Of a stretch of 64,000 bases of DNA, positions 21,063 through 32,108 are shown piece after piece (the first letter of the stretch is position 1; each line of letters begins with the position of its first letter). The stretch comes from Actinomortierella ambigua. Its lineage: Eukaryota > Mortierellomycota > Mortierellomycetes > Mortierellales > Mortierellaceae. Made by a program: the position numbers and the translations under genes. The stretch lies in NCBI GenBank assembly GCA_016098155.1, contig JAAAJB010000114.1:1-64000 (forward strand), written 5' to 3'. Under the pieces are notes generated by a model. The model did no database searches. It was not told where the DNA came from and worked only from the letters and a program-made list of their open reading frames with translations.

Positions 21063-23104
21063 TTATTCATAGGCTGGAAGTGGCTCAAAATCGGCTTCAA
21101 GAACATTTGGAATGTTGGGTGTCGGCCTTTGTTGAACCCCTTCCATGCTTGGCCCCGAGGGCGTTGTAAAGACCTCGGTGAAGGCTGCAGTCCTAACACT
21201 GTTTGGCGTTTGGAGAGGTGTGTCGTGGTGCCAATGTGCTGCCGTCAGTGGTGCCAGCGCCGGCGCTGACTCCTGATTGCCTTCCTCGTCCTCGCTGTTG
21301 GCGTCATGGTCGATCGATGTCACATAGCTTGGCCGAGGATGGTTCGAGAGTACAATCACCTGTCGACGGCTCAGTGGTTGTGTAAGAGGTGGAGTGGGCG
21401 GCTGCACCGGCGAGTGTCTCAGCGAAGGGCTCTCAGTGGAGGGAGGCGATCGAGCCGATGGAGCGACAATGATTGACAGAGGGATAATGACATCTCCTCG
21501 ACCCTCGGCAACCTCTACCTGAGAATCATAGCCGCAATCCTCATCCTCCTCGATCAGCACCACCTTTCCTGGGAGCTCATCCACCCAGGGGATATCATCC
21601 TCTTCGTCTCTCGCTGGTTGCTTCTGAGAAGCTGCGTCTTCATGTTCGTCGTCGTTTTCATCAAAGTTGCTAGTGATGTTGCTGTCTTTGTTCATGTCTT
21701 CATCCTGTTCGTGTTTCCTGGACTGACGACCAAACAAAAGAAACACAGCGATGACGCACAGTAAGAGGACACTCGCCAGGCCACAGATAAAGATACCATA
21801 AGTTTCCGGCAACATCCGTTTGTCGTTTGGTTCAGGTGTGTCTACTGTGTTACTGAATACGATGCTGTAGTCATCCGAGGCGGTGGCCAAGCGACCTCTT
21901 GTGTAAACACCGACACCACTAGCATCAAAAGAATAGCTGGATACTATCTGTCGATTATCGGTGCTGTGGACCTTCTCTACCACAGCCATGAATGCCTTGT
22001 TGACCATGATAGCTCCATGAAGCCAACCTTCAAACTCTTCATCCACTGGGACTGGATCCTGAGGGTGCGTGCCATTGAAGACAAAGAGCAGCAGTTTCTA
22101 AACCCCATCAGCAAGGAAACAGAACCGAACGTGTTAGTGTAAGTTAATAGAGCGGGATGCTATTCGCATGGTGAAAGACTGCCCCAGTACCTTACCCCTG
22201 TGCCAGACCGACAAAAGGAATAGAATGACTTGTCAATCGAGGTACTTTTCACTGTCGGCTCGGAGCAGTTTGCCCCTTGATTTTGTGGCCAAATGTGGAC
22301 GGAGAATGCTGACAAGCTTGAAGCCGTGCCTGCAGTCAGTGATGTCGGGATGGTTAAAAGACGAAGTGACTCGCTTGTGCTTGACAGGGCAAAGAGTGTG
22401 TTGTTGCTGTATTCGAGCCGCCGGACCGATGCTCCATTGAGTATCGAAGCCTAAACCAAACCATACAACAACAAGTGAAGGTGGGTGCAAGTTCATTCCA
22501 GAGTAAATACATCGTGTAATACAGGGAAAAGCAGTTGTGCATCGAGATCATCTGGCTTTACCAAGTTCCATTGGGTAGGTATGGAATCCATTCTTTCATC
22601 GGTGGCGTTTACGACGCTGAAGGAGATGCTTGGGCCGCCACCGTTCGCGGCTGCATGGTACACGAGGTCAACGCCGTTTGGCTGCGGGACGCTGAAGAGA
22701 ACCGAAGTGTTCACGTCGCCCTGAAAATCCTCAGAGAGCGATGGGTTGATCCAAGTGGGTGGTGTTGTCCTGTTTGGTTCACGCTCTATGGCAGGGTAGA
22801 ACCGTGCTACTCCAGGCTTTGAATTTGTATCAAACGACAGGATGGTAAACGTGCCGGCAGAATCCACAGTACACAGTATTTTCTTGACGGTATATTGGAA
22901 GTTGTAGAGGGATTCAGCAGTTGTAATATGCACCACTGGCCAGTCTCCGTTAAATTCCGCAATTGGGTCCGGGTTACCCTTTACGAGTCGAAGGAATTGT
23001 GTAGTGTCTGTGCTGGCACGCTTGTGCCCGTATGATAGACCATAGATTGTGCTCTTCCCTCCTTGTCCGTCCTGCCGAGCGAGGCACTCGAATGCGAGGG
23101 CCAT
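21063..23104 (-). CDS. Tandem membrane-protein family, member D, 610 aa
   Basis: Model: complement(join(21063..22097, 22196..22450, 22562..23104)), three exons matching member A. Exon 1 starts MALAFECLARQDG and carries ILCTVDSAGTFTILSF and VLFSVPQPNG. Exon 2 (ASILNGASVRRLEYSNNTLF...) is about 88% identical in protein to A. Exon 3 has a transmembrane helix (ICGLASVLLLCVIAVFLLFG) followed by RQSRK and the acidic Ser/Pro tail. One degenerate TPLQTP unit is present where A has three. Exon 1 is only about one-third identical to A by eye, in contrast to the near identity of the rest. It is divergently placed to the DUF4211 gene (451 bp between the starts). Confidence 0.8.
21178..21383. repeat. Direct repeat of 14376-14581
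   Basis: Partner of the homogenised tract in member A, on the same strand, at an offset of 6802 bp. Confidence 0.8.
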
Positions 23105-23555
23105 CCAGGTGCTTTGATGTCCGACGATAGGTACCTACAGCTGTTTGGTAGCGTGCAGCCTCGCGTGGTCCTGATGGTATGATACGATGTGGATGTCGAG
23201 ATGAACCTCCCTCCTCACGACATTGCCATGCACCCTGTCAGAACCAAGTCACCGTTGCACAAAAAAATGCGGTCCTGATTGTCCCATCTCTCTGCCCATG
23301 GTTGACGGCATGTCATTCCTGTTTTCTTTTTTATTTTATTTTTTTTTTTGGCCCTGGCCTATATCTTCGTTAATGCGCAAAGTGGACGACGAGTCCAGGG
23401 TTCCCTCGTGAGTGTTGAATTGAGGCATGAAGGCATGAGACTCACTCCTGGTCGGTGAAGTTCGCTGCACAAGCCACCTGACGTTGATTTTTCTAGTTTT
23501 TTGGTCAAGGTTTGCCACCGAATTTCTTCTCAAGTTCCCACCACCACCATCGAAG
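23105..23555. promoter_or_regulatory. Divergent promoter region
   Basis: Lies between the start codons of member D (minus) and the DUF4211 gene (plus). It has a T-rich tract at 23325-23350 and no clear TATA box. Confidence 0.4.
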
Positions 23556-26191
23556 ATGCGACCCCGCCGTGCGGCAGCAATAGTCTCACGACAAAAGACG
23601 ACAGTGGCACTGCTGGACTCTGACACTGAAGCTAGCGAGATCCATGCCTCCCCGACACCAACGCCCCCCAGCTCAAAGCGAAGGCGGCAGGTCTCTGACT
23701 CTGAGGACGGCAGCGAGAGCGAACCTCGCGACAGGGAGGACGATGACAACATCGGTGATTCATCTACCAATACCTCTATCATGGTTTCTCCATTGCGTCG
23801 GAAACTCAGAAAGGCAAGGATGATCTTGGAAAGCGACGAGGACGGGAGTGGCGAGGACGCACCGGAGTGGAGCGAGCCTACAGATAGGAGAAGCCAAAGC
23901 GAGGAGCCACCCCCCAGCGAGCCCTATCAAGGCTCAAGGGACATTCAAAGCTCCAGGGACAGTCGTAGCTCTCTGCAGGCCCAAATCGAGCGTGGGGTGC
24001 TAATGGAGAGCGATTCACTATCAGGAGAAGAGGAGCCCCTCGTGCTGAACCGGTTATCCAATCGCTCACCGCGCAAGCTCGTTCGATCGTACGGACTTTC
24101 ATCTGATGACGATGAAGGCCTTGATGTGAAGCTTAAGACTCACCAGGCACATGATACCCCAGCTGCTGAATTGACGCCAGTCGCCACCACTGTTGCAGTA
24201 GTCGATGAAAGCGACGAAGAAGACTTGGGCATTTCGCCGAGTCGTCGCAGGTCTCTTCCTCGGCGGGCGCTCACTCTATCACCAGACGGTGATCTTGATT
24301 CTCCACCAGTGGATGCAGTCGATCAAGAAGCAAGGAACAGGAGCGGACGTCGTGGAGCTCACCAAAATCAGGACCACTCTGTGCACCACAATATCAAAGA
24401 ACAACTGTCACCAAGTCGTCGGAGGTCTCTGCCACGGCGACAACGGATACTGTCATCAGACACCGAGGATGACACTGTGCAGGAAGAGAAGGATATCCAG
24501 CACGATGAAGAACTGGAGCTCCATCAAGACTTGGAGGATTTGAGCCAGTCCTGTAAGCACACATGTTTTTTTTTTTTTTGGGGTTGAATACGCCTACACC
24601 CTTGATATATATCCCTTACGCTGAAGACCGTGTCGTTCATTCCCTTTGAAATGAAATAGTGGTTGTCGCCGAACGTACGCGCCCAAGGAATCGCCCGACT
24701 ACCTTTAGCAAGACATTGAGTTCTTTGAAAAGTATGTCGTCCTTAGCTTGATGGGTTCCACCCCCCCTAGTGTATTCAGCACATGCATTGACACTTTTTT
24801 TTTCAAATCGTGTATCTACCAGGGCGGCGATTATCACATCTCGGCAACGACGCTTTGCAATATGAGAATGATATCCCAGATCTAGCGGAAGGTCATGGCT
24901 CATACAACGGGCACGACGAAGATGGTGACGAGAACGACGAGGATGGTGACGAAGACGAGGGTGTGATTGGGATTGACAGTGAGGAAGATTTTGACACCAG
25001 TCGCCATGGCGTCTATGCCAATCGTGATGACGCACCGGAGAATGGCCAGCTCACTGACGTTGAGAACGAGGACGACTTGGATTTTATTGCGGAGGATGAA
25101 TCACAAGACACGCAGGACATGAGACGCGTGTCCTCAGAACTCATACCAGGCAAGTCTATTTCGTGCGCACTAGTTGGAGGCACCTTGTCAGGAGAAACAA
25201 GAGAACAAAATATTTTCCCACCAGCTACTCATTTCTTCCCTTGTCTATGCCCTACGCTAGTGATGTTCAAGCTCTCGAACCGCCAAAAGCTCAGCGTGGA
25301 CTTTAAGGTGTATTGCCAATACCTGCTCAACCTGCTCTTTGACAGGAATTTTGACGACCAAATTAAAGACGATGAGTATTTCCAGTCATCCATTACTCAT
25401 GTGGTCAGGACGATCGAGACCTTTCAAAACAGTCTGTCCAACAGCCAAGTATGGGATAGGCACTTCAAACGCGACATGGAGAACCATCCGGAATTCATGT
25501 CTCACTTTTGCGGAGCGAATTTCTCCAATTGCCAAGCATGCAGTGTAAGAATAATGATTTGCTCATGGTTCTTTGTGGCACCCCAAATCACACTCTTGTA
25601 GTCGTCAAAACATATCCGATGTCTCTACTCATCACAGACAACTGTCGTTGGATGTAGATCTCTAATCGGCCAGCAACGTTCAAAGTGGTACTGTCGGGAA
25701 CATTCGAAGATTGGGACGAGTTTCAGCCAGAGCACATTGATGGCGAGAGTGAGGACGAACAACTCAGCGGGGAAGAGGAAGCGAAGGTTGATACCAAGTG
25801 TGTGTATTATCTCGGCAGGTATTGCCACAATCGCAGGTAATAGAACCCAGCATGCAAGGAGGGCGATAGCACGAGAAAGGAGAGTAGTGCAAAAGACGAT
25901 GATAGATATTCACGCCCTTTTTTTTTTGTGTGTGTGTGAACTCAAACTTTTAATAGCCAAAACTACCACGCATTCTACCATTGGAAGTTCCACCTTCTCC
26001 AGCGGATGACGGTAAAGGTCAACGAGTACATGCCCAAACCATTCTCGACAATGTCACAAAAGGATCTGGATGCTGTCGACACAAACGAGGTGATGGAGCT
26101 GTTAGAGTCCTCGGGATATGTTTCTCGCCTCTGGCATGAGCTCAAGGACTTGATGACCAAGGCTCGATCCATCTCTCACGCTGCGGACTAA
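23556..26191 (+). CDS. DUF4211-domain nuclear protein, 697 aa
   Basis: Model: join(23556..24552, 24660..24731, 24823..25149, 25261..25544, 25658..25836, 25957..26191). Five introns are expected; the third (25150-25260) has a GC donor in a perfect AG|GCAAGT context. Residues 1-460 are low-complexity, with acidic runs (SDDDEG, DEDGDENDEDGDEDEG) and two copies of the basic motif SPSRRRSLPRR. Residues from about 466 to the end form the DUF4211 domain: FKVYCQYLL, NCQACS, then YYLGRYCHNR and YHAFYHWKFHL, whose Cys/His pattern suggests metal binding. DUF4211 proteins are presumed nuclear and chromatin-associated; the exact role is not known to me. Upstream in-frame residues (from 23484) are hydrophobic and unlike the rest, so the ATG at 23556 is preferred. 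The 3' end converges on CHS5 (115 bp apart). Confidence 0.85.
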
Positions 26192-26306
26192 AACCCCAGC
26201 TGTACATAGTGTAAAATTATTTTTTTTGTAACGATTATATTGTCGTTCATGGTTCTAGAGGGTTGTGGTGTGTGTGTGTCGTGTGTGTTGGTTACGCTTT
26301 CTTTTT

Positions 26307-27348
26307 TTACTGGGCAGCTGACTCCAGACGAGGTTCAATGTCGGACTGATTGCTGCTTGCAGGCTGAACAAGGTAGTAAGGGGAGGCTGCCTGCAGCTTC
26401 TTTTGCTCTACGCAGGCACGCAACCAGTCTGGCTTGACGATGGGGATCGACTGTTGCAATGCTGCCTCATAGTTGTATCCGCCCTGAACGTGGCACAGCA
26501 GGTGTGTTGTCTCGATGCCGACCTCGTCTGTCCAGTGTCCACCAATCTGCTCGACAAGTTGTTTGCATTCGTCCAGATCCTTGTCCGACTCAAAGACGCC
26601 AAAGCACACATTGATGCCGGACAGGTTGTCCAGCGTATGCGTACGTGCCCGGACCTCGTTGCTCTTGAGCGTGCCTGCCGATGTCCGGAGCTCGATGAAG
26701 AAGCTATACTCGTGGCTGATGTCGAGTCCCGACAGCTTGACCTGGTTGACGTGGAACGGATTCGCGATGGGTGGGCCGTGACGGACGCCGTTCTTAAACA
26801 CTTTGAGCGAGCGCAGACTGGCTGCGTTCAGCACCAAGGGGTCCCACTCGAGGATGCACGTCGACTGGGTCAGGGTCACGACGCGTAGCGTGGGAGCCTT
26901 GGGTGGATTGGTGCCAAACTGCTCCAGGATCTCGTCCTGCAGTTGCCAAAACTCGTCTCGGCGGCGCTGCTCCTCGTCCAGATTGCGGTTCACGGAGATG
27001 TTGACGACCGATCCGGCCGTGACGCCCTTGGGCAGCAGCAGCGAAGGAAATTCGATGAGATGGTGGTCTTCTGTGAGCAAGATGACCTATGTGTTGTTCA
27101 TACATCGTACACAGCACGAACGTGGGACAAGGTAGATCATGATGGAAAGGGGTGAGCACACGGTATGTTGAACAATAAGGCGCGTACAAAAAAAAGTATC
27201 ATCAGGTGTATTTCAAGCAAGAGTCGGTTCGTTCAGCACACACCATGCCTGCATCGAGCTTTCCCACGGTGAACTGGACAGAGGTCTGCTGCTGCTGAGG
27301 AGCAGCAGGGGCAGGATATGAAGAGGCATCAGTCGAGGCAGTCATCAT
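26307..27348 (-). CDS. CHS5: Chs5-type exomer subunit (FN3-BRCT), 294 aa
   Basis: Model: complement(join(26307..27086, 27244..27348)), two exons. Chs5 (Cfr1 in fission yeast) is the scaffold of exomer, the trans-Golgi complex that binds Arf1 and carries cargo such as the chitin synthase Chs3 to the plasma membrane. The sequence has the N-terminal dimerisation segment (TVGKLDAGM, then LLTEDHHLIEFPSLLLP), a fibronectin III domain (about residues 85-180, with TLTQSTCILEWDPL and GLDISHEYSF) and a BRCT domain (about 185-275, with GINVCFGVF, TTHLLC and IVKPDWLRACVE). Yeast Chs5 is about 670 aa with a long charged tail; this protein stops soon after BRCT. Intron 1 sits exactly between KLDA and the LLT strand. 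The first exon encodes a Gln/Pro-rich leader of about 25 residues. It has a divergent promoter with PMI. Confidence 0.92.
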
Positions 27349-27777
27349 GGCGAGGGTCCAAAGAGGTGGATGAATGAATTGTACAGTGGTGGAATGTGGT
27401 GAGGTGTGATGTGGTGTGGTGGGCTGGGATACAGAGCGATGTCGATGGTATAACAGATATGGTGCTCGAGTAGTTGGGATGGAGAGGAAAGAAGATGAGG
27501 TGAGGTGCTACGTGGAGGTGTACGAGGGCGGATGATGAAAGAGACAGACATGCATCAAAAGCAAGGTTAGGGCAAAAGGGGGGACAGACAGTCACTGGGA
27601 GCATGAACGTGTCGAGGTGGAAACCCCCCCATCATTCTATTCTTCTCTTCAACCTCTCTTCACACGTCCCTACATTGCTCCTCATCCCCTCTCTTGTCGC
27701 CACCCTTGTCTCCTGCCCGACATTTGCTTACTTGTTTCCTTTGTCGACCTGTCGCCCTCTTCTCCACATCTCTTCCC
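27349..27777. promoter_or_regulatory. Divergent promoter, CHS5 / PMI
   Basis: Separates the two start codons. It carries TG/CA-rich and, on the plus strand near PMI, pyrimidine-rich leader sequence (CTTCTCTTCAACCTCTCTTC). No clear TATA box was seen. Confidence 0.4.
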
Positions 27778-29721
27778 ATGTCGCCTCCACAGCACCCCAT
27801 CTTTCGCCTGGAATGCAAAGTCCAGTCCTATGAATGGGGCAAGATTGGCTCCAGCTCCAAAGTCGCACGCTTTGCCGCGTCAGCACCTTCCTTCCAGCTT
27901 GACGAGAACAAGCCGTATGCCGAGGTACAGAGCAATGGCTATCATACGCGCTTCCTTTCTACTAGAGTCCAGGTCGAATCCTCGCCCTTCTTTTTTTTTC
28001 TCACGACCCCCACGAACTCTCTCCTTTTTTTCTTCTTTCTCCTAGTTGTGGATGGGAACACATCCCAATGCGCCCTCCACCGTCTATGGCACCAACAAGA
28101 CATTAGAGTCGGTCCTCGCTGCCGATCCGAGCTTGGTGACGCCACATCTCCACCGCCAATACAACGGCCATCTTCCCTTCCTGTTCAAGGTGCTCTCGAT
28201 CGAAAAGGCCCTCTCCATCCAGGCCCACCCCGACAAGCAATTGGCCGCCAAGCTGTTCAAGGAACATCCTCAACACTACAAGGACCCCAACCACAAGCCA
28301 GAGATGGCCATTGCCCTCACGGAATTCGAGGCCCTGTGTGGATTCCGGCCCCTGGACGAGATTGCTGCCGCACTCGACACATGGCCCGAGCTGCGCAACC
28401 TGGTCTCGGAGGCTGTCGCCCGCGACTTTCAAGAGACCATCGAGCGCGCATCGGCCATGGAGGGAATCAAGGGCATCAAGGAGGGACGACAGGCCCTCCA
28501 GACCGTGTTCAAGGCCGTCATGACCGCCGACGACACGCGCGTGAAACAGGAACTGGACACTTTGATCACACGGCTATCACAACAGAATGAGTCGACACCG
28601 TTCGAACCCCGGACGATCGAGGAGGTCCTTTTGAGGGTCCATTCTCAGTTCCCTGGAGATGTCGGCGTGTTTTGCATCTTCTTGCTCAACTATGTCGTCC
28701 TCGAACCAGGCAGGGCTATTTTCCTTGCTGCCAACGAGCCACATGCCTATCTGAGTGGAGGTAAGAGGGGGAAGGAAAAAAAAACAAGCGAGTGTTGTGC
28801 CTGAGGGGAGAATAGGAGGAGGAATGACCCGTGGTTTCATATTGAGATTGGGTTCCCCCAGAGATGGAAACATGCGCCTAAAAAAACACGACATGCCTTC
28901 TGGAAGAAGGTGTGGAGGGGAGGCAGAGGAGAGGTAACGGGATGGACGCGAAAAAAACAAGGTTTGGGTCGTCCAAACAAGCATGACCTCAGTCTACTTC
29001 TACTTTTTAATTAGATATTTATTTCAAGCAAAGGATGTTGCGCCAGCATCTCTCTGCTGTTGTTTGAGATGGAGGGGGAGGGAACGCACTGAAAATAACT
29101 TTTGCTCACCCAACTTTTTTTTTTTTGTCTCTCGTTCTATTCTTCTGTCTCTCTCTCTCGTTCTCTTTCTCTCTCTCTCTCGTTCTATCTCTCTCTACCC
29201 TCTTTTCGCACCGATGGGGGATAAAATTAGACTGTGTCGAATGTATGGCGGCCAGTGACAACGTGGTACGTTCCGGTTTGACGCCCAAGTTTAAGGATGT
29301 AGACGTACTGGTCTCAATGCTGACCTACCAGGCAAAGCCCAGCTCGGATCAACTGTTGTCAGGCACACTGTGTACACCAACGGGACACTCACTGTTATAC
29401 GACCCTCCCATCGAAGAGTTTTCCATTGTCCTCACCAAGCTCGATCACGCCAACGAGATGGAGATGCTCCGTGCAACAGAGGGTCCCAGCATTGTTCTTG
29501 TTACATCTGGAAAGGGCGTTCTCCGATCAGACAAGAGTAACGACAACAACGGCAACCAGGGCAGCGAGGCCACGCCGTTTGAGGCCCTCGTCGAGCCTGG
29601 TCACGTCTATTTTGTCGGCGCCAATACACCCTTCACCATCGAGGCGACCGATCAGGAGGGTGTCACCATTTACACAGCATTCTCTGTGCGTCCCGACAAG
29701 AAGGATCACTTCCACCATTGA
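27778..29721 (+). CDS. PMI40: Mannose-6-phosphate isomerase, type I, 450 aa
   Basis: Model: join(27778..27924, 28046..28760, 29231..29721), three exons. The enzyme interconverts fructose-6-phosphate and mannose-6-phosphate and feeds GDP-mannose synthesis for glycoproteins and wall mannans; it is cytosolic and zinc-dependent. The zinc ligands are all visible: Gln108 and His110 in SIQAHPDK, Glu135 in HKPEMAIALTEFEALCGF and His282 in NEPHAYLSG, each about three residues before its yeast counterpart (111, 113, 138, 285). The catalytic Arg lies in DNVVRSGLTPK. The length matches yeast Pmi40 (429 aa). Intron 2 is long (470 bp) and carries a CT-repeat tract at 29142-29194. AATAAA occurs at 29738, just after the stop. 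Confidence 0.95.
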
Positions 29722-30900
29722 ACCGTCTGCTGTTTAAAATAAAGCACTAATACTCCCCCCGACATACATGCATATTCATTGTGGCCACTACAGTATGTGT
29801 CACCATTCTCAATTGCGCTACTAGCAGGATAACGGTGTGTACAAAACTTGCGGGCGAGGATGATCATGCTCAGCCACACTCTCTCGGTTCTCTCTACCTT
29901 CCCTATTGTTGATATTGAGGTTGGGTGATAGGGCGTCGGGCTGTCGCTTTCTCCATGTGGTGGGTGAGCTTTCCACTCTCTTGTCACCGCAATATGTGAT
30001 TGGCAGCAATAATTATGACGCATGGCGTGCATGGACCCATGTTTGGTTTTTTTTTAGGTCCTCTTTCTTCTTTCAGTTACATATCTCTCTGTCGTGCATT
30101 TTCCGAGCTTGTTCAAATGGTGAGACATGTCCTCATCGGAATTAGAGGGGAGGAGAGGGAGCGGAGTGAATAGACTCGCGGTTTTCGGGCACAGCTCTCA
30201 GACTAACAACAATCCCAGCCCGAGAGCTTCTGTCATTGTCATGGTGTTGGGCAGCCTCTCTGGCTCTCCAACAACAGTAGGAAGAAAAAACAACACAAAG
30301 AGTGTTTTCATTGACATCATTCCGTTGGACCTTCCTTTTTCCGCATGAGCACCCCGCCCTTTCTTCCTACACTCTCTCTTTCTTTCTCTCTCTCTCTCTC
30401 TCTCTCTCACGCATACACACACTCACTCTCTCTCTCCAGTGCAGTGTCCACCAAACCATATTAAAGCTGTGCTGCTTTTTCGTTCTGATGAGCGGTGAAG
30501 ATGGAACAAAAAGTACTTTACAATATATAAAAAAATGCATGCTTGAGAAAGAGCGGGGGAGGGGCTACATGATACAAAAGAACATACATAATGGAAGAAA
30601 AAAAATACAGATAGAAGAAGCGAGAGCAAGGGGGATGATGAAAGGACGACGTTGGTGGGAAGGAAGGAAGCTGGGGAGAAAAGGAACGAGCGAGGGTGAG
30701 AGAAGAAGAGAAAAAAAACACACAAACGCTCTCGGCCCCTCATTGTCTTTCGTAGCCCTCCCCCAAAAAGACCTCACACCGGATGAATATCATCCTCGGC
30801 GTAAGGAGGTTGGGATGGGTGGGATTGGCCGGTGCTTGGGAACGACGCAGGAAGAGAGAGAGGAGGAAACCACCACCTCGCTATTGTCCTTTGCCTTGAT
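29722..30900. other. Convergent spacer, PMI / small membrane-protein gene
   Basis: No supported gene in about 1.2 kb. It contains AATAAA (29738-29743), a CT microsatellite near 30386-30408 and purine-rich sequence at 30540-30720 that produces spurious ORFs on both strands. Confidence 0.5.
30386..30408 (+). repeat. (CT)n microsatellite
   Basis: About 11 CT units inside a longer pyrimidine tract (30360-30440). Confidence 0.8.
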
Positions 30901-31110
30901 TTAGCGCGCAAAGACGATAGGAATAAACTCTTCTTCCTCCTCGGCCGCCAACATTGCCTCCCGTTGGTAGTGGTCGACAAGTAGTTGTACAAAGACAATC
31001 AGCGTGATCAGGGTCGCAGCGAGTGCTGGCAAGGCCTTCTTCTGGTCGACTCGCGACAGCTCCTTCCATATGCGTCTCCGAGTTCGCGAAATCTCATATG
31101 TGTCCAGCAT
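30901..31110 (-). CDS. Small single-pass membrane protein, 69 aa
   Basis: MLDTYEISRTRRRIWKEL begins a short protein with a basic N-terminal part, one hydrophobic helix (LPALAATLITLIVFVQLLV, about residues 28-46), then an acidic run (AAEEEEE) and IPIVFAR at the end. The basic-helix-acidic pattern suggests an N-in orientation or an organelle membrane. I recognise no family. The ATG follows TTTCAAG, which could instead be a splice acceptor, so an upstream exon is possible. The coding composition is better than in the surrounding simple-sequence DNA. Confidence 0.5.
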   Translation of the reverse strand: MLDTYEISRTRRRIWKELSRVDQKKALPALAATLITLIVFVQLLVDHYQREAMLAAEEEEEFIPIVFAR

Positions 31111-32108
31111 AGCTTGAAATATAAAGACGAGGAAATGGATGTGTGTGTGTGTGTGTGTGTGTGTGGAAGGAGGGAGGGAGTGTGGTGTGAAAAGTAGCAG
31201 CAAGGTGGGTCAAGTGTGTTGAAGGTGAAGACTAGGAAGGAGTAAAGGTCTGAGATGGTGCGACTTTTAAAAGGGAGGAAGGATGAGAGAAGAAGAAAAA
31301 AGAGAGGAACAAAGAGAATCAAAGGTGGGAAGACAGAAGAAAAGGTAGATCCCAAAAAGTTGGCGTATTTGAGGCGAATGAACCATAATCAAATCTTGAG
31401 TTTCGACTCCTACGCTGCATTTGGCTTCCTCTTTCCCCCCCTTTACACTCCCTTCCCCCCATCCTCAACCATGGGCTGCCTGCTGTGTTACATGTTTGCT
31501 CCGCCACAGCCCACTCCAAAATCCAGGACACGCCCACGATAAATTTACTTAATTGAGCACCGGCATGCACCCAGCCGACGATATCGAGTCTCCCCCCTTG
31601 CCACTGCGTCACAACTCAGGCTCCCACGCTACATTATTGAGTTGCCACTCAAAGGAGAGAGAGAGACGACAGACAGACGCACAAAAGATCAGCCGACAAA
31701 CAAATACAGTTGACAACGGCAGACAAGAGTGAGAACGAGGGAGAGAAGAGGGCCAAGGAGGTCTTACTTGCAATTCAGGGCTTCAGGGCAGTGTCACACT
31801 GCGCTCTGCCCGCACTGGTAGGGGGGTATGTGCCACAAAGAAAGGGGGGAGGGGGGAGGTCGGCGTTCATTCGCTGCGTCGACCACAATCCTCCCAACCC
31901 TTTCTGCCACAATGCGATTCATTCACGGGGGTGGTCGACCTTATTGTTTGAGTGTCGCATTTTCTTTTACTTCAAAGCAGTAGCTCCCCACAAGGGAAAA
32001 GGAGACAAAAATGAAAATGGCAATGGAAGCAAGACAAAGTCCATACTACTCTCGGCACCCTCAATTTGCTGTTGCAATGGAGACCCCTCCCCACTAAACA
32101 CACTGCGA
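31111..32108. other. Spacer with GT microsatellite
   Basis: Contains (GT)n at 31139-31165 and purine-rich tracts. The plus-strand frame from 31710 that runs into the next gene is treated as antisense noise. The 5' leader of the small gene probably lies here. Confidence 0.5.
31139..31165 (+). repeat. (GT)n microsatellite
   Basis: About 13 GT units, 30 bp upstream of the small membrane-protein start. Confidence 0.85.
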
